Below, piece after piece: positions 25,048-33,440 of a stretch of 33,458 nt of DNA; within the stretch, counting starts at the first letter, position 1; every line of letters begins with the position of its first letter. Where the stretch lies: positions 1 to 33,458 of the forward strand of contig JAUCGI010000050.1 of assembly GCA_030378035.1 (NCBI GenBank). The letters are read 5' to 3'. This DNA is from Desulfobacterales bacterium HSG2. GTDB taxonomy: Bacteria; Desulfobacterota; Desulfobacteria; Desulfobacterales; 4be13. The position numbers were made by a program, and so were the translations under genes. A model generated the notes under the pieces. It was given only the letters and a program-made list of their open reading frames with translations. It did no database searches and was not told the DNA's origin.

Positions 25048-26138
25048 GTCAGTTGTCGGTTGTCAGTTGTCGGTGGTCCGTTGTGGGTGGTCCGTTGTGG
25101 GTGGTCGGTGGTCGGTTGCTGCTTGCTGCTTGCCGAGGGGTGTTGCTCTGTTCTCTGTTCTCTGTCCTCTGTCTCCTCTCCTCTGTCCTCTGTCCCCTGT
25201 CCTCCACCCTCTGCCCTCTCTCCTCTGTCCTCCGCCCTCTCTCCTCCGCCCTCTGTCCTCTCTCTTTTGCTGTTGAGATAGATTCTGAGCAGCAGTTCAG
25301 TTTTGCGGAGCAGTATTTTTCAGATGGTGAATATCTGAAGGCTGTTGGCGAATATGAGCGGTTCATCTATTTTTTCCCGGAAGATGAGAGGGTGACAGAG
25401 GCGAGGTACAAAATCGGCATGTCGTATTTTGAGAGCAAACGCTTTAAATCGGCTGTCAACACCTTTACGGTGCTTATTGACAGCATCCCCGACTTTCAAT
25501 CCTCAGTCTTCCGTCTTCAGTCTCCAATCACAAAAGCATATTTTATGATCAGCGAGTCTTATATGAAGATGAACGCGCTCAGTCCGGCGATTTCCAATCT
25601 TCGGAATCTGGCTGTCATTGCAGAGGACAAGGATGTGAAGGATGAGGCGTTTTACAGAATCGGCTGGTTCTATCTTGACGCGGCGTTCTGGGAGGAGGCT
25701 CGTTCATATTTCGGGAAGATCAGCCCGGAGAACAGGGATAAATACAAGCTCAGAAAGCTTTCCGAAGAGCTTGACAAGGAGCGTCTGATAAACAAAAAGG
25801 TCCCCGCGGTGGCAGGATTTCTCTCAATCATCCCGGGAGCAGGGTATCTCTACTGTGAAAGATATAATGACGCCCTGACCGCATTTCTGGTGAACGGCGC
25901 TATGATGTACGCCGCTTATGAATGTTTTGATAACGGCAATGACGTCCTCGGTGGCATCATCACCTTTGTTGGAACAGGGTTTTATACGGGTAATATTTAC
26001 GGTTCCATAAGCAGCGCTCACAAATATAACAGGGCCGGGATCAGGGGCTTTATAGAACAGTTGAAAAAAAATACAAAGGTTGGCCTTTCGGTCGGGCGTG
26101 ACAATGGCATTCTCTTTTCCTTTAAGTATTTTTTTTAG
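25044..26138 (+). CDS. TPR-containing envelope protein with repeat-encoded signal region
   Basis: This 364-residue protein starts ATGA-overlapped with the gspE stop. Residues 1-75 come entirely from heptamer repeats (25048-25262). They are hydrophobic (LLLAAC, LCPLSS, SALCPLSFA) and could serve as a signal peptide, with LAAC even resembling a lipobox. From FSFAEQYFSDGEYLKAVGEYERF on, TPR helices are clear, and the second half carries GFLSIIPGAGYLYCERYNDALTAFLVNGAMMYAAYE, a membrane-like segment seen in TPR proteins of this phylum. A small heptamer insertion (25494-25526, FQSSVFRLQS) splits one TPR. The role may be envelope assembly, by inference from its position beside gspE. Confidence 0.75.
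   Translation: MSQLSVVSCRWSVVGGPLWVVGGRLLLAACRGVLLCSLFSVLCLLSSVLCPLSSTLCPLSSVLRPLSSALCPLSFAVEIDSEQQFSFAEQYFSDGEYLKAVGEYERFIYFFPEDERVTEARYKIGMSYFESKRFKSAVNTFTVLIDSIPDFQSSVFRLQSPITKAYFMISESYMKMNALSPAISNLRNLAVIAEDKDVKDEAFYRIGWFYLDAAFWEEARSYFGKISPENRDKYKLRKLSEELDKERLINKKVPAVAGFLSIIPGAGYLYCERYNDALTAFLVNGAMMYAAYECFDNGNDVLGGIITFVGTGFYTGNIYGSISSAHKYNRAGIRGFIEQLKKNTKVGLSVGRDNGILFSFKYFF
25048..25262 (+). repeat. Heptamer-repeat block encoding the N-terminus of the TPR protein
   Basis: About 30 degenerate heptamers run from TTGTCGG, TTGTCAG and TGGTCCG through TTGCTGC to TGTCCTC, TGCCCTC and TCTCCTC units. The block is read in frame for about 72 codons. The last 100 bases are C/T-only on this strand apart from occasional A/G, so the reverse strand is A/G-rich. 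Confidence 0.8.
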
Positions 26139-26273
26139 ATGACTTTTTTCCCATACCGGATGCTATTGGTTAGCGTGGCCAATCCCAATCGCACAATATA
26201 ATGCTTATTATTTTTTGAGGATAAAAAGTAAACTGATTAACTGATTATAACGGCCGGCCGTTGCGTATCCTGA

Positions 26274-26520
26274 CCTGCCGGAGACAATTTTGCAAATTGT
26301 CCGCTGTGAACAATGGTTCCGGGTGCATAAGCCCTAGACGCTGTAGGACAATTTTGCAAATTGTCCGCTGTGAACAATGGTTCCGGGTGCATAAGCCCTG
26401 GACGCTGTAGGACAATTTTGCAAATTGTCCGCTGTGAACAATGCTTCCGGATGCATAAGCCTTGGATGCTGTAGGACAATTTTGCAAATTGTCCGCTGTG
26501 AACAATGGTTCTGGGTGCAT
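26274..26520. repeat. 64-bp tandem array with GGACAATTT palindromes upstream of the binding-protein gene
   Basis: The palindrome with arms GGACAATTT/AAATTGTCC around TGC occurs at 26346, 26410 and 26474, with a weaker copy at 26282, at an exact 64-base period. Between palindromes the words GCTGTGAACAATG, CCGGGTGCATAAGC and GACGCTGTA are also conserved. The rest of the 26139-26623 spacer holds no gene. The ribosome binding site AAAGGAGG at about 26611 ends it. Confidence 0.9.
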
Positions 26521-26623
26521 AAACGGTGGAAGACCCGACCCTAAGTAGCCGTGCAAATTTTAACCTTTCCTGCACTTAAAGTCGTACCTTAGCATACACT
26601 CTGCTCAATAAAAGGAGGATATT

Positions 26624-27625
26624 ATGAAAAATGTAAAATCCGTCATTATCAGTCTGGTTATTTTTCTCGTCACCCCGGTTTGCGTCCGAGCGGGAACATA
26701 TACGGCGGGAATTTTTCCGCATATCTCATTTGCTCACTTTGTCGTTGCCGATGAAAAGGGATTCTATAAAGAAGAAGGGGTTGAAGTGGATACGCTGCAA
26801 TATGAATATATGTCAGACTGGATACTTGCAATGGAAAATAACAAGATGAATTTTTCCGCAACATGGACTTCGACTCATATGGATATGTATCTGAAGGGTC
26901 TGAATGCCGTACAGATGGGACTTGTCTGCTTTAATAAAGAGGGACATGACAGGCTAGTTGTAAAAAAAGGTATGACACCGGAAAAACTGAAAGGAAAGCC
27001 TGTCGCGATATGTGCGGATTATTTTGGAATACATTATATTGTTTATGATTATCTCAGATCGCATAATGTCCGGTTTTCAGAAGTTCGGGTTGTGGAAATG
27101 AACGAGGAATCCGCATATGAAAATTTCATAAAAGGCAGAGTACAGGCCATTGTCGTAGTAGGCGATTACATCAGCATGGCAGTGAAAAACGGAAACGGGG
27201 TCGTGGTTCCCTGGAGCGAAGCTATCGTTAATGCGTGTATGGGGGCATTCGTCAATTTCAGAAAAAAGACGAGCATACCTGAAGCTGATCTGAAAAAGGT
27301 CATGTGTGCCTGGCTAAAATCGCTCAGATGGTACAATGATCCTTCCAATGACAAAGAATTGCGGGCAATCCTCACCAGAAGGTTTCGCAACAACCTGGTC
27401 CTGGCTGACATTGCTGATGACGAACATTACAGGGCAACCAGAAAAAGACAGCAATATTTCAATGACAAGGATCTGCTTTATTACAATACTCATTTTATCA
27501 GGGATGTGTATGAGAAAATTCTGAAAGCTCGCAAGGATATCGGTTATCCGGGGGATGTCGCGTACAATTATGAGGATATGGTCAACACAGGCATAATGCT
27601 TGAAGTGCTGAAAGAGATGAAATAA
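26624..27625 (+). CDS. NMT1/THI5-like periplasmic substrate-binding protein, copy 1
   Basis: This 333-residue protein has a signal peptide (VKSVIISLVIFLVTPVCVRAG), then the two-lobe layout of NMT1/SsuA-type binding proteins: AGIFPHISFAHFVVADEKGFYKEEGVEV, a WTSTHMD loop, KGKPVAI, the YENFIKGRVQAIVV lobe, and a helical C-terminus. It is very similar to the protein at 27884-28885. There are no permease or ATPase genes in the window. The gene lies ahead of a sensor kinase, so a sensory role as a ligand-loaded partner of the kinase is plausible but unproven. The ligand is unknown. Confidence 0.85.
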   Translation: MKNVKSVIISLVIFLVTPVCVRAGTYTAGIFPHISFAHFVVADEKGFYKEEGVEVDTLQYEYMSDWILAMENNKMNFSATWTSTHMDMYLKGLNAVQMGLVCFNKEGHDRLVVKKGMTPEKLKGKPVAICADYFGIHYIVYDYLRSHNVRFSEVRVVEMNEESAYENFIKGRVQAIVVVGDYISMAVKNGNGVVVPWSEAIVNACMGAFVNFRKKTSIPEADLKKVMCAWLKSLRWYNDPSNDKELRAILTRRFRNNLVLADIADDEHYRATRKRQQYFNDKDLLYYNTHFIRDVYEKILKARKDIGYPGDVAYNYEDMVNTGIMLEVLKEMK

Positions 27626-27658
27626 AAACGCGTTCTGAGAAACGGTGCCTGTGCCCGG

Positions 27659-27756
27659 GCAGGTACCAAAAGGTGTTAATCAGTAAAAACCGATGTCCGA
27701 AGAGGAGGCAGGTACCAAAAGGTGTTAATCAGTAAAAACCGATGTCCGAAGAGGAG
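27659..27756. repeat. Two identical 49-bp direct repeats
   Basis: The 49 bases at 27659-27707 and 27708-27756 are identical. Each begins GCAGGTACC and ends CCGAAGAGGAG. The second copy continues into the vestige of a kinase gene start (next entry). The repeat is 34 bases past the end of the first binding-protein gene. Confidence 0.9.
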
Positions 27757-27783
27757 TCGGTGGTATTATTTTCAAAAACAAGC
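27731..27783 (+). pseudogene. Vestige of a sensor-kinase 5' end
   Basis: The stretch AGTAAAAACCGATGT...GTGGTATTATTTTCAAAAA matches 28990-29040 at most positions. That is the leader, Shine-Dalgarno and first codons of the histidine kinase gene. It can be read M-V-L-F-S-K against the kinase start M-G-L-F-S-R. Thereafter similarity ends. It indicates that a kinase once followed the first binding-protein gene and was lost by deletion. Confidence 0.65.
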
Positions 27784-27802
27784 CCGCAAGTTTCACTTCA
27801 CT

Positions 27803-27839
27803 CCGGAGTGCCAAAGTTGTACTTTGGCATACACTCCGG
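27803..27839. repeat. Hairpin upstream of the second binding-protein gene
   Basis: CCGGAGTG-CCAAAGT and ACTTTGG-CATACACTCCGG form a long stem around TGT. A degenerate copy (GCACTTAAAGTCGTACCTTAGCATACACTC-like, broken pairing) lies at about 26571-26601 upstream of the first binding-protein gene. The pair suggests that this hairpin was part of the duplicated block. It could be a leader or a palindromic repeat. Confidence 0.55.
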
Positions 27840-27883
27840 TTAGTTCACAACTGTTTATCGCAATACAATAAAAGGAGGATATT

Positions 27884-28885
27884 ATGAAAACTGTAAAATC
27901 CGTCATTATCAGTCTGGTTGTTTTTCTCGTCACCCCGGTTTGCGTCCAAGGAGAAGCATATACCGCGGGGATTTTTCCGCATATCTCATTTGCTGCCTAT
28001 GTCATTGCCGATGCAAAGGGCTTGTATGAGAAAGAAGGTGTCGAAGTGAATACAGTACAATATGAGGTCGGGGCAGACTGGATACGTGCAGTGAAAAATA
28101 ACAAGGTGGATTTTGCCACGGTATGGGCTTCGACTCATCTGGATATGTGTCTCAATGGCATGAATGCCGTAAACTTGGGATTTATCTGCTTTAACAGAGG
28201 AGGACATAACAAGCTGGTTGTAAAAAAAGGGATGACACCGGAAAAACTGAGAGGAAAGCCTGTGGGGATACTTTCGGATTATTTCGGGATACATTATCTT
28301 ATTTATGATTATCTCAACACCCATAATGTCAGGTTTTCCGAAGTCCGGATTGTGGAAATGGACGAGGAGGCCGCGTATGAGAACTTCATAAGAGGCCGAC
28401 TACAGGCCATTGTCCCGGCAGTCGCTCATCTCAGCATGGTAGTGAAAAACGGAAACGGGGTTGTAATTCCATGGAGCGAAGATATCGTCAATGCCTGTAT
28501 GGGGGGATTCGTCCATTTCAGAAAGGAGACTGCCACACCCGAATCTGATCTGAAAAAGGTCATTCGTGCCTTGGTGAAAGCCCTCAGATGGTACAATAAT
28601 CCTTCCAATGACAAAGAACTGCAGGCCATCCTCACCAGAAGCTTCCGGTTGAATCTGACTCTGGCTGGCATGGCTGATGACGAGCATTACAAGGCAACCA
28701 GGAAAAAACAGCAATTTTTCAATGACAAGGAGTTGCTTTATCACAATGGCGATTTTGTCAGGAATGTGTATGAAAAAATGATGAGAGCTCGCAAGGATAT
28801 CGGTTATCCGGGGGATGTCGCGTACAATTATGAGGATATGGTAAAAACACACATAATGCTCGAAGTGATCAACGAGATGAAATAA
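27884..28885 (+). CDS. NMT1/THI5-like periplasmic substrate-binding protein, copy 2
   Basis: This 333-residue protein has the same length, signal peptide and fold as copy 1. AAAGGAGG lies 5 bases before the ATG. Differences gather in surface stretches and ligand-lobe positions (ADYFGIHYIV against SDYFGIHYLI, VVVGDYISM against VPAVAHLSM), so the ligands may differ. The hybrid kinase starts 132 bases downstream. Duplication is evident from both the coding similarity and the shared upstream sequence. Confidence 0.87.
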   Translation: MKTVKSVIISLVVFLVTPVCVQGEAYTAGIFPHISFAAYVIADAKGLYEKEGVEVNTVQYEVGADWIRAVKNNKVDFATVWASTHLDMCLNGMNAVNLGFICFNRGGHNKLVVKKGMTPEKLRGKPVGILSDYFGIHYLIYDYLNTHNVRFSEVRIVEMDEEAAYENFIRGRLQAIVPAVAHLSMVVKNGNGVVIPWSEDIVNACMGGFVHFRKETATPESDLKKVIRALVKALRWYNNPSNDKELQAILTRSFRLNLTLAGMADDEHYKATRKKQQFFNDKELLYHNGDFVRNVYEKMMRARKDIGYPGDVAYNYEDMVKTHIMLEVINEMK

Positions 28886-28907
28886 AACACGTTTTAGGGA
28901 AACTGTG

Positions 28908-28996
28908 CTCTTACTCTTACTCTTACTCCTACTTCCGGCCCGCGTGGATCCGATCAGAAGCAATATATGGGAACAGGAGTAAGAGAAAGAGTAAAA
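28908..28996. repeat. Hexamer repeat hairpin before the kinase
   Basis: CTTACT words are repeated on the left (CTCTTACTCTTACTC at 28908), and the inverted AGGAGTAAGAGAAAGAG lies on the right. The centre of about 40 bases is unique. The hairpin runs to 22 bases before the kinase start codon. It is the only six-base version in the window. Confidence 0.7.
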
Positions 28997-29017
28997 ACGA
29001 TGTTTAAGGGGGACTCC

Positions 29018-31234
29018 GTGGGATTATTTTCAAGAATAAGTTCAAAAAAGATAGAGAGCAAGCTTATCCTTGCTTTTATGTGTATGGTATTTTTGCTTTT
29101 GCTGGAGGGAATCATCAGTATAAAGAATGTGATGAACATGAGTGCCATGTTTGAAAGTCACTTGCTGGCCACTCGGGATATCAACAGCTTTAACAATGAC
29201 GTTAATCTGTTACGTCTGAAAATGTTTGAGTTTATGGGAACATATCATCCTGACAAAATGGAATCGTTGGCAGAGGAAATCAGTTTTATTCGCAATAAAG
29301 CCGGCACTGCTTTGGAAGCCGAAAAATCTCACATTGGCAAGGCAACAGACATTTTTGTAAAGAGTATGGAAGAGTACAGGGAGATTCTTCAACTTCATAA
29401 TGATTTTCAGACAAGAAAAGCGAATCGGCTGATTTACAATGATTCTCAGAAAAGTTTCGAGCAGCTCAGATCTGTTATTGAAGAAATTATGGATGATATG
29501 GACAATACAATGAAAGCGGAACGGAAAAAAAAATCATCTCAGACAATGTTGTTAGCTGTGTGTGCGGTGACAGCCGGCTTTCTGGTTGTCATTATCGGGA
29601 GTCTTTTCATTATTACCGAGAGCGAGCGGGCCAGGGTGGAATTGAAAAAATATTCAGATCACCTGGAGGTGGCCCTGGAGGAGCGAAAAAAAACAGAGAA
29701 AGAACTCAGGAACTACCGGAATCACCTTGAGGAGATGGTTAAGAAGCGTACTACAGAACTTGAACGGGAAGTTTCAGAACGAAAACAGGCAGAAGAAAAG
29801 GCAAAAATGGCTAACCAGGCCAAAAGCACCTTTCTGGCCAACATGAGCCACGAACTCCGCACCCCGCTCAACGGCATCCTCGGCTATGCCCAGATACTCG
29901 GGCGAAGTCAGGGGATGACCAGCACCCAGACCGAGGGCCTGAATATCATCCACAAAAGCGGGCGTCATCTGCTCACCCTCATCAATGACGTCCTGGATCT
30001 GGCAAAGGTCGAAGCCGGGAAAGTGGAACTTTATCCCGCGGCGGTCGGCCTGCCCGATTTTTTGGACGGCGTGACCGGCATCATGCGGATGGCCGCGCAC
30101 CAGAAGGATATCGGGTTTGTCTTCGATGTGCCCGAGGATCTGCCTGCCGCGGTCGAGGCTGATGAGAAACGTCTGCGCCAGGTGCTGCTCAATCTGCTGG
30201 GCAATGCGGTCAAATTCACGGATGAGGGAAGTGTCACGTTACGGGTCGGAACCCGGATTTCCGGTCAAAACCGGATTTCTCTCAGATTTGAGATCCGGGA
30301 CACCGGCGTCGGCATGACGCCCGATGATATCGGCGGAATTTTCACCCCCTTTGAGCAGGTGGGTGATGCGGAAAAACGGGCTGAGGGGACGGGCCTGGGC
30401 CTGTCAATCACCCGCCAGCTGGTCCGTCTCATGGGCGGGGAGATTGAGGTGGAGAGCGAGCCGGGCAGAGGCTCGGTCTTCCGGTTTGAGATCGTCCTAC
30501 CCGTGTCAGAGGAGGCAGTTTCCAGATGGCAGACTCCGGATGCCCGACAGGTGGCAGGCTATGAAGGGGAACGCCGGAAAGTTCTCATAGCGGACGGCAC
30601 AGAGGCGAACCGTCTGGTGCTGTCCGGTCTGCTGGATCCGCTCGGCTTTGACATCACCCTGGCCGTCAACGGAAAAGAGGGTGTTGAGCAGGCAGAGGCG
30701 GTACGGCCGAATATCATCCTCATGGACCTGACAATGCCGGTGATGAATGGTTTCGAGGCCGTGAAAGCCATCCGGAAAATTCCCGAAACCATGGATATTC
30801 CGATCATTGCCATATCCGCGAGTGTCTTTGAGATGGACAGGGAGAAAAGCCGGATCGCGGGCTGTCAGGAGTTCCTCTCCAAACCGGTGGAATCCGACAG
30901 GCTCCTCGCCATGATGAAAAAATACATGAAGCTCGAATGGATTTACGAGGAAGCGGAAGCCGTCCCCGAAATCGATCAGGCTACAGTCGTGTCAGAGGTT
31001 TCCCTGAACCTGTCGAAGGGTGAGATCATTCCACCGCCGTATGCGGAGCTGGAGGTGCTGTATGAGCTGACCATGTTCGGCGACCTGAAACGTGTGGAGG
31101 AGAAGGCCCGGCAGTTGGAGAGCATGGATGGCAAATATGCCCCCTTTGCCCACAAAGTGTGCGGCCACGCCAAGGAGTTTGAGGATGAGCCGATTCTGGA
31201 ACTGCTTGATCAGTTTATGAAAGCGGAGTCGTAA
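29018..31234 (+). CDS. Membrane hybrid histidine kinase with C-terminal receiver
   Basis: This 738-residue protein starts at GTG 29018, because AAGGGGG at 29006-29012 is 6 bases upstream and the vestige at 27760 conserves the same start region. TM1 is at about 16-37 ([18 protein letters not shown]). A helical periplasmic sensor and TM2 (about 170-195) follow. A coiled coil leads into the HisKA site with phospho-His278 ([10 protein letters not shown]), then HATPase ([17 protein letters not shown]), and a receiver with phospho-acceptor Asp570 (LMDLTMP). The receiver's N-terminal acidic pair reads A-D-G rather than D-D. There is no PAS domain. It follows a binding-protein gene and is probably its signalling partner. 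Confidence 0.93.
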   Translation: MGLFSRISSKKIESKLILAFMCMVFLLLLEGIISIKNVMNMSAMFESHLLATRDINSFNNDVNLLRLKMFEFMGTYHPDKMESLAEEISFIRNKAGTALEAEKSHIGKATDIFVKSMEEYREILQLHNDFQTRKANRLIYNDSQKSFEQLRSVIEEIMDDMDNTMKAERKKKSSQTMLLAVCAVTAGFLVVIIGSLFIITESERARVELKKYSDHLEVALEERKKTEKELRNYRNHLEEMVKKRTTELEREVSERKQAEEKAKMANQAKSTFLANMSHELRTPLNGILGYAQILGRSQGMTSTQTEGLNIIHKSGRHLLTLINDVLDLAKVEAGKVELYPAAVGLPDFLDGVTGIMRMAAHQKDIGFVFDVPEDLPAAVEADEKRLRQVLLNLLGNAVKFTDEGSVTLRVGTRISGQNRISLRFEIRDTGVGMTPDDIGGIFTPFEQVGDAEKRAEGTGLGLSITRQLVRLMGGEIEVESEPGRGSVFRFEIVLPVSEEAVSRWQTPDARQVAGYEGERRKVLIADGTEANRLVLSGLLDPLGFDITLAVNGKEGVEQAEAVRPNIILMDLTMPVMNGFEAVKAIRKIPETMDIPIIAISASVFEMDREKSRIAGCQEFLSKPVESDRLLAMMKKYMKLEWIYEEAEAVPEIDQATVVSEVSLNLSKGEIIPPPYAELEVLYELTMFGDLKRVEEKARQLESMDGKYAPFAHKVCGHAKEFEDEPILELLDQFMKAES

Positions 31235-31246
31235 TTAGCCGGCCAT

Positions 31247-31457
31247 AATTTTTCCTGATTATAACGGATTCAGGGGAGGGTTAAGGGTTAAGGGGTTAAG
31301 AAGGGTTAAGGGTTGAGAAGTCAAGGGTGGGGAGTTTTCGGGAACGGGTCCCGCCGGTGGTGGCCCCCGTTCGGGCGCATGGGTCCCTCAATCCTTGACC
31401 CTCAACCCTTGCCCCTTAACCCTTGCACCCTTAAATCCGTTATAATCAGAATTTTTC
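31247..31457. mobile_element. Mobile heptamer-repeat hairpin with 16-bp TIRs and 8-bp target duplication
   Basis: AATTTTTC occurs directly on both sides, at 31247-31254 and 31450-31457. Between them the element 31255-31449 (195 bases) begins CTGATTATAACGGATT and ends with its exact inverse. Inside, GGGTTAA heptamers form the left arm, TTAACCC/ACCCTTG words form the right arm, and a GC-rich centre lies between. There is no coding capacity. This is direct sequence evidence that heptamer-repeat hairpins can transpose. Confidence 0.8.
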
Positions 31458-31467
31458 ATGTGCCAGT

Positions 31468-31523
31468 GGATCCCGGGGCGGTGCCGGGAAAACTCCCTTT
31501 TCTCAGCACCGCCCGGAATGACA
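31468..31523. repeat. REP-like palindrome (GGATCCCGGGG...CCCGGAATGACA)
   Basis: GGATCCCGGGGCGGTGC pairs with GCACCGCCCGG, with the ending GGAATGACA as in the other copies of this family at 4557 and 19097-19470. The hairpin is non-coding and sits 43 bases before the response-regulator start. Confidence 0.7.
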
Positions 31524-31565
31524 GCGTGAGGGAACCGGGATCCCCTCAAAAAGAAAGGAAATCAG

Positions 31566-32780
31566 ATGAACGACAAGGGAAATACGATTTTGCTTGTTGA
31601 CGACAACAAGACGAACATCAAGGTGCTGGTCAGCACCCTGGAATCGCACGGTTTCAGAACCGCCACTGCCCGCAGCGGCGAGATGGGTATCCGGCGGGCG
31701 GAATTTTCCCGGCCTGACCTGATTCTGTTAGATGTCATGATGCCGGGAATTGACGGTTTTGAGACATGCCGACGTCTCAAGGCCAATGAGAAGACAGGAG
31801 ACATCCCCGTCATCTTCATGACGGCCCTGAACGATATGGAAAACAAGCTCATAGGCTTTGAGGTCGGCGGGGTGGATTACATCACCAAACCGTTTGAGGA
31901 GGCGGAGGTCATGGCCAGGGTAAAAACGCATCTGACCCTGCGACACACGCAAAGGCAACTGAGCCGGTCCCTGGGGGAGATCACGGACAGCATCCGCTAC
32001 GCGGAAAGAATACAGCGGTCCCTGCTGCCGAACTCCGATGAGGTGAGGGCCTATCTCCCGGACAGTTTTTTTCTGTGGATGCCCAGGGACATTGTCGGCG
32101 GGGACATCTACTTTGCGGAGCGGTTCGGGGACGGCATCATTGTCGCGGTGATAGACTGCACGGGGCACGGCGTTCCCGGTGCGTTCATGAGCATGATCGC
32201 CTCCTCTTTCATCAGAAGGATCACAACGACGTTCAACTGCCATGACCCCGCGGAAATCCTGAAACAACTGAATCAGGTTGTCAAAACATCGCTTCAGCAG
32301 GACAGGAAGGATGCCGTTTCTGATGACGGTCTTGACGCGGCGGTATGTTTCATAGAGGTGGAGGGCGGAGACGAATCTTCATGCCCACTGTCTGCCCCGT
32401 CCCGCGTGATTTTCGCCGGAGCAAAATTGCCCCTGTTTTATGTCCGCAACCGCGAGGTGAACGTCATAAAGGGGGACAGACAAAGCATCGGCTACAAGCG
32501 GTCCGATCCGGACTTTGAATTCACCAATCATGTCATCCCGGTTGAAAGCGGGATATCCTTTTATCTGTCAACGGACGGCTTCTGGGATCAGATGAGAGAG
32601 GATGCGGGCAGCCGCTTCGGATTCCGCACTTTCGGCAGAAAACGGTTTAAGAAGCTGCTCGCTGAAATCAGCAGTCTTCCTTTTGATATGCAGCAGGAGC
32701 GGCTTGTTGAGGCATTCCGCACATATAAGGGAGAAATGAGGAGACAGGATGACGTGACAGTGGCCGGGTTCGGGTTCTGA
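31566..32780 (+). CDS. Response regulator with SpoIIE-type PP2C phosphatase domain
   Basis: This 404-residue protein has a receiver domain (LLVDDNKTN; phospho-acceptor Asp56 in LILLDVMMPG; TALND; KPF) followed by a helical linker and a PP2C/SpoIIE phosphatase domain. The metal-binding motifs are GGD at about 178-180, IDCTGHGVPGAFMS, and a late STDGFWDQ and DDVT. Phosphorylation of the receiver is expected to control dephosphorylation of an anti-anti-sigma-type target, but no STAS or HPK partner is in the window. AAAGGA precedes the ATG. It lies directly after the hybrid kinase. Confidence 0.93.
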   Translation: MNDKGNTILLVDDNKTNIKVLVSTLESHGFRTATARSGEMGIRRAEFSRPDLILLDVMMPGIDGFETCRRLKANEKTGDIPVIFMTALNDMENKLIGFEVGGVDYITKPFEEAEVMARVKTHLTLRHTQRQLSRSLGEITDSIRYAERIQRSLLPNSDEVRAYLPDSFFLWMPRDIVGGDIYFAERFGDGIIVAVIDCTGHGVPGAFMSMIASSFIRRITTTFNCHDPAEILKQLNQVVKTSLQQDRKDAVSDDGLDAAVCFIEVEGGDESSCPLSAPSRVIFAGAKLPLFYVRNREVNVIKGDRQSIGYKRSDPDFEFTNHVIPVESGISFYLSTDGFWDQMREDAGSRFGFRTFGRKRFKKLLAEISSLPFDMQQERLVEAFRTYKGEMRRQDDVTVAGFGF

Positions 32781-32813
32781 TGCCTGAAACTCGCCATAAG
32801 GGAGGAAAACTTA

Positions 32814-32966
32814 ATGAAAACATTATTCAAAGCAGTTCTGCTGACTGTCATGCTGCTGGTTTCAACAGCGCATGCCCAGGGTGATGACACCCTTTACTTT
32901 GAAACGCTCTCTGTTGAAGACGGTCTGCCCCTTTCTCGGTTCCAACTTATATCTGATGCTTCGTGA
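32814..32966 (+). pseudogene. Truncated periplasmic propeller-sensor protein, N-terminal stub
   Basis: This 50-codon frame has a strong ribosome binding site (GGAGG at 32801) and a clear signal peptide (VLLTVMLLVSTAHAQ). It then reads YFETLSVEDGLP, which is the usual opening of two-component-regulator propeller sensors (normally followed by SQ-TVN-I-QD-G-MWFGT). Homology stops after GLP and a stop follows. The remainder is replaced by an ATPase gene fragment. It starts 34 bases after the phosphatase. Confidence 0.65.
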
Positions 32967-33234
32967 GGAACATCTTGCAAAGTCTGTTTCCATTGAGCAT
33001 ATCTCAGACGGAACTCTCCGCTATATGCTTTTGTTGTCAGTATTGTTTAATCCGGAACGAGGCAGTCTTGTATGCATTGATGAACCCGAAATGAGCCTTC
33101 ATCCTGACATGATAAACACGATATCAGATGCGATAAAACAGGCATCAAAAGAGACACAGATGATAATTGCCACCCATTCACCGCTGCTACTCAATTCATT
33201 TGACACAGATGATGTTTTAATATTTGACTCAAGT
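32932..33234 (+). pseudogene. Internal/C-terminal fragment of an AAA_21-type ATPase
   Basis: The frame reads EHLAKSVSIEHISDGTLRYMLLL (signature-like SDGTLRY), then LVCIDEPEMSLHPDM (Walker B) and MIIATHSPLLLNSF (H-motif), then ends its homology near DDVLIFDSS. The N-terminal half with Walker A is absent, and the following 60 residues look unrelated. It is embedded directly after the propeller-sensor stub, so two broken genes meet here at about 32930. Confidence 0.8.
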
Positions 33235-33440
33235 TTAGCACCCCTCGATTGGTGCAAAACCTTTCAGTGCACCAGTGAGAACATCAGTACAGGTCTGAAA
33301 GTCGCCCCCATGGTTATACTTGGAGACATAATTTTTTTTTTGGTTCTGCCTCTCTTTTTTTCTTGCTTTGAAGTTACTCCTGTGATACATCCTTTTCGTC
33401 TGAAGGGAAATGACATATTTTAAAAAGGAGCTTTACGATA

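Noticed and set aside
26282..26520. Evenly spaced palindromes that look like a CRISPR array
   Set aside because: The connecting 40-odd bases are conserved between units, so there are no spacers, and no cas gene is present.
29018..31234. Kinase start at ATG 28967 instead of GTG 29018
   Set aside because: ATG 28967 lies inside the hexamer hairpin with no ribosome binding site, while GTG 29018 has AAGGGGG upstream and the vestige at 27760 conserves the same start.
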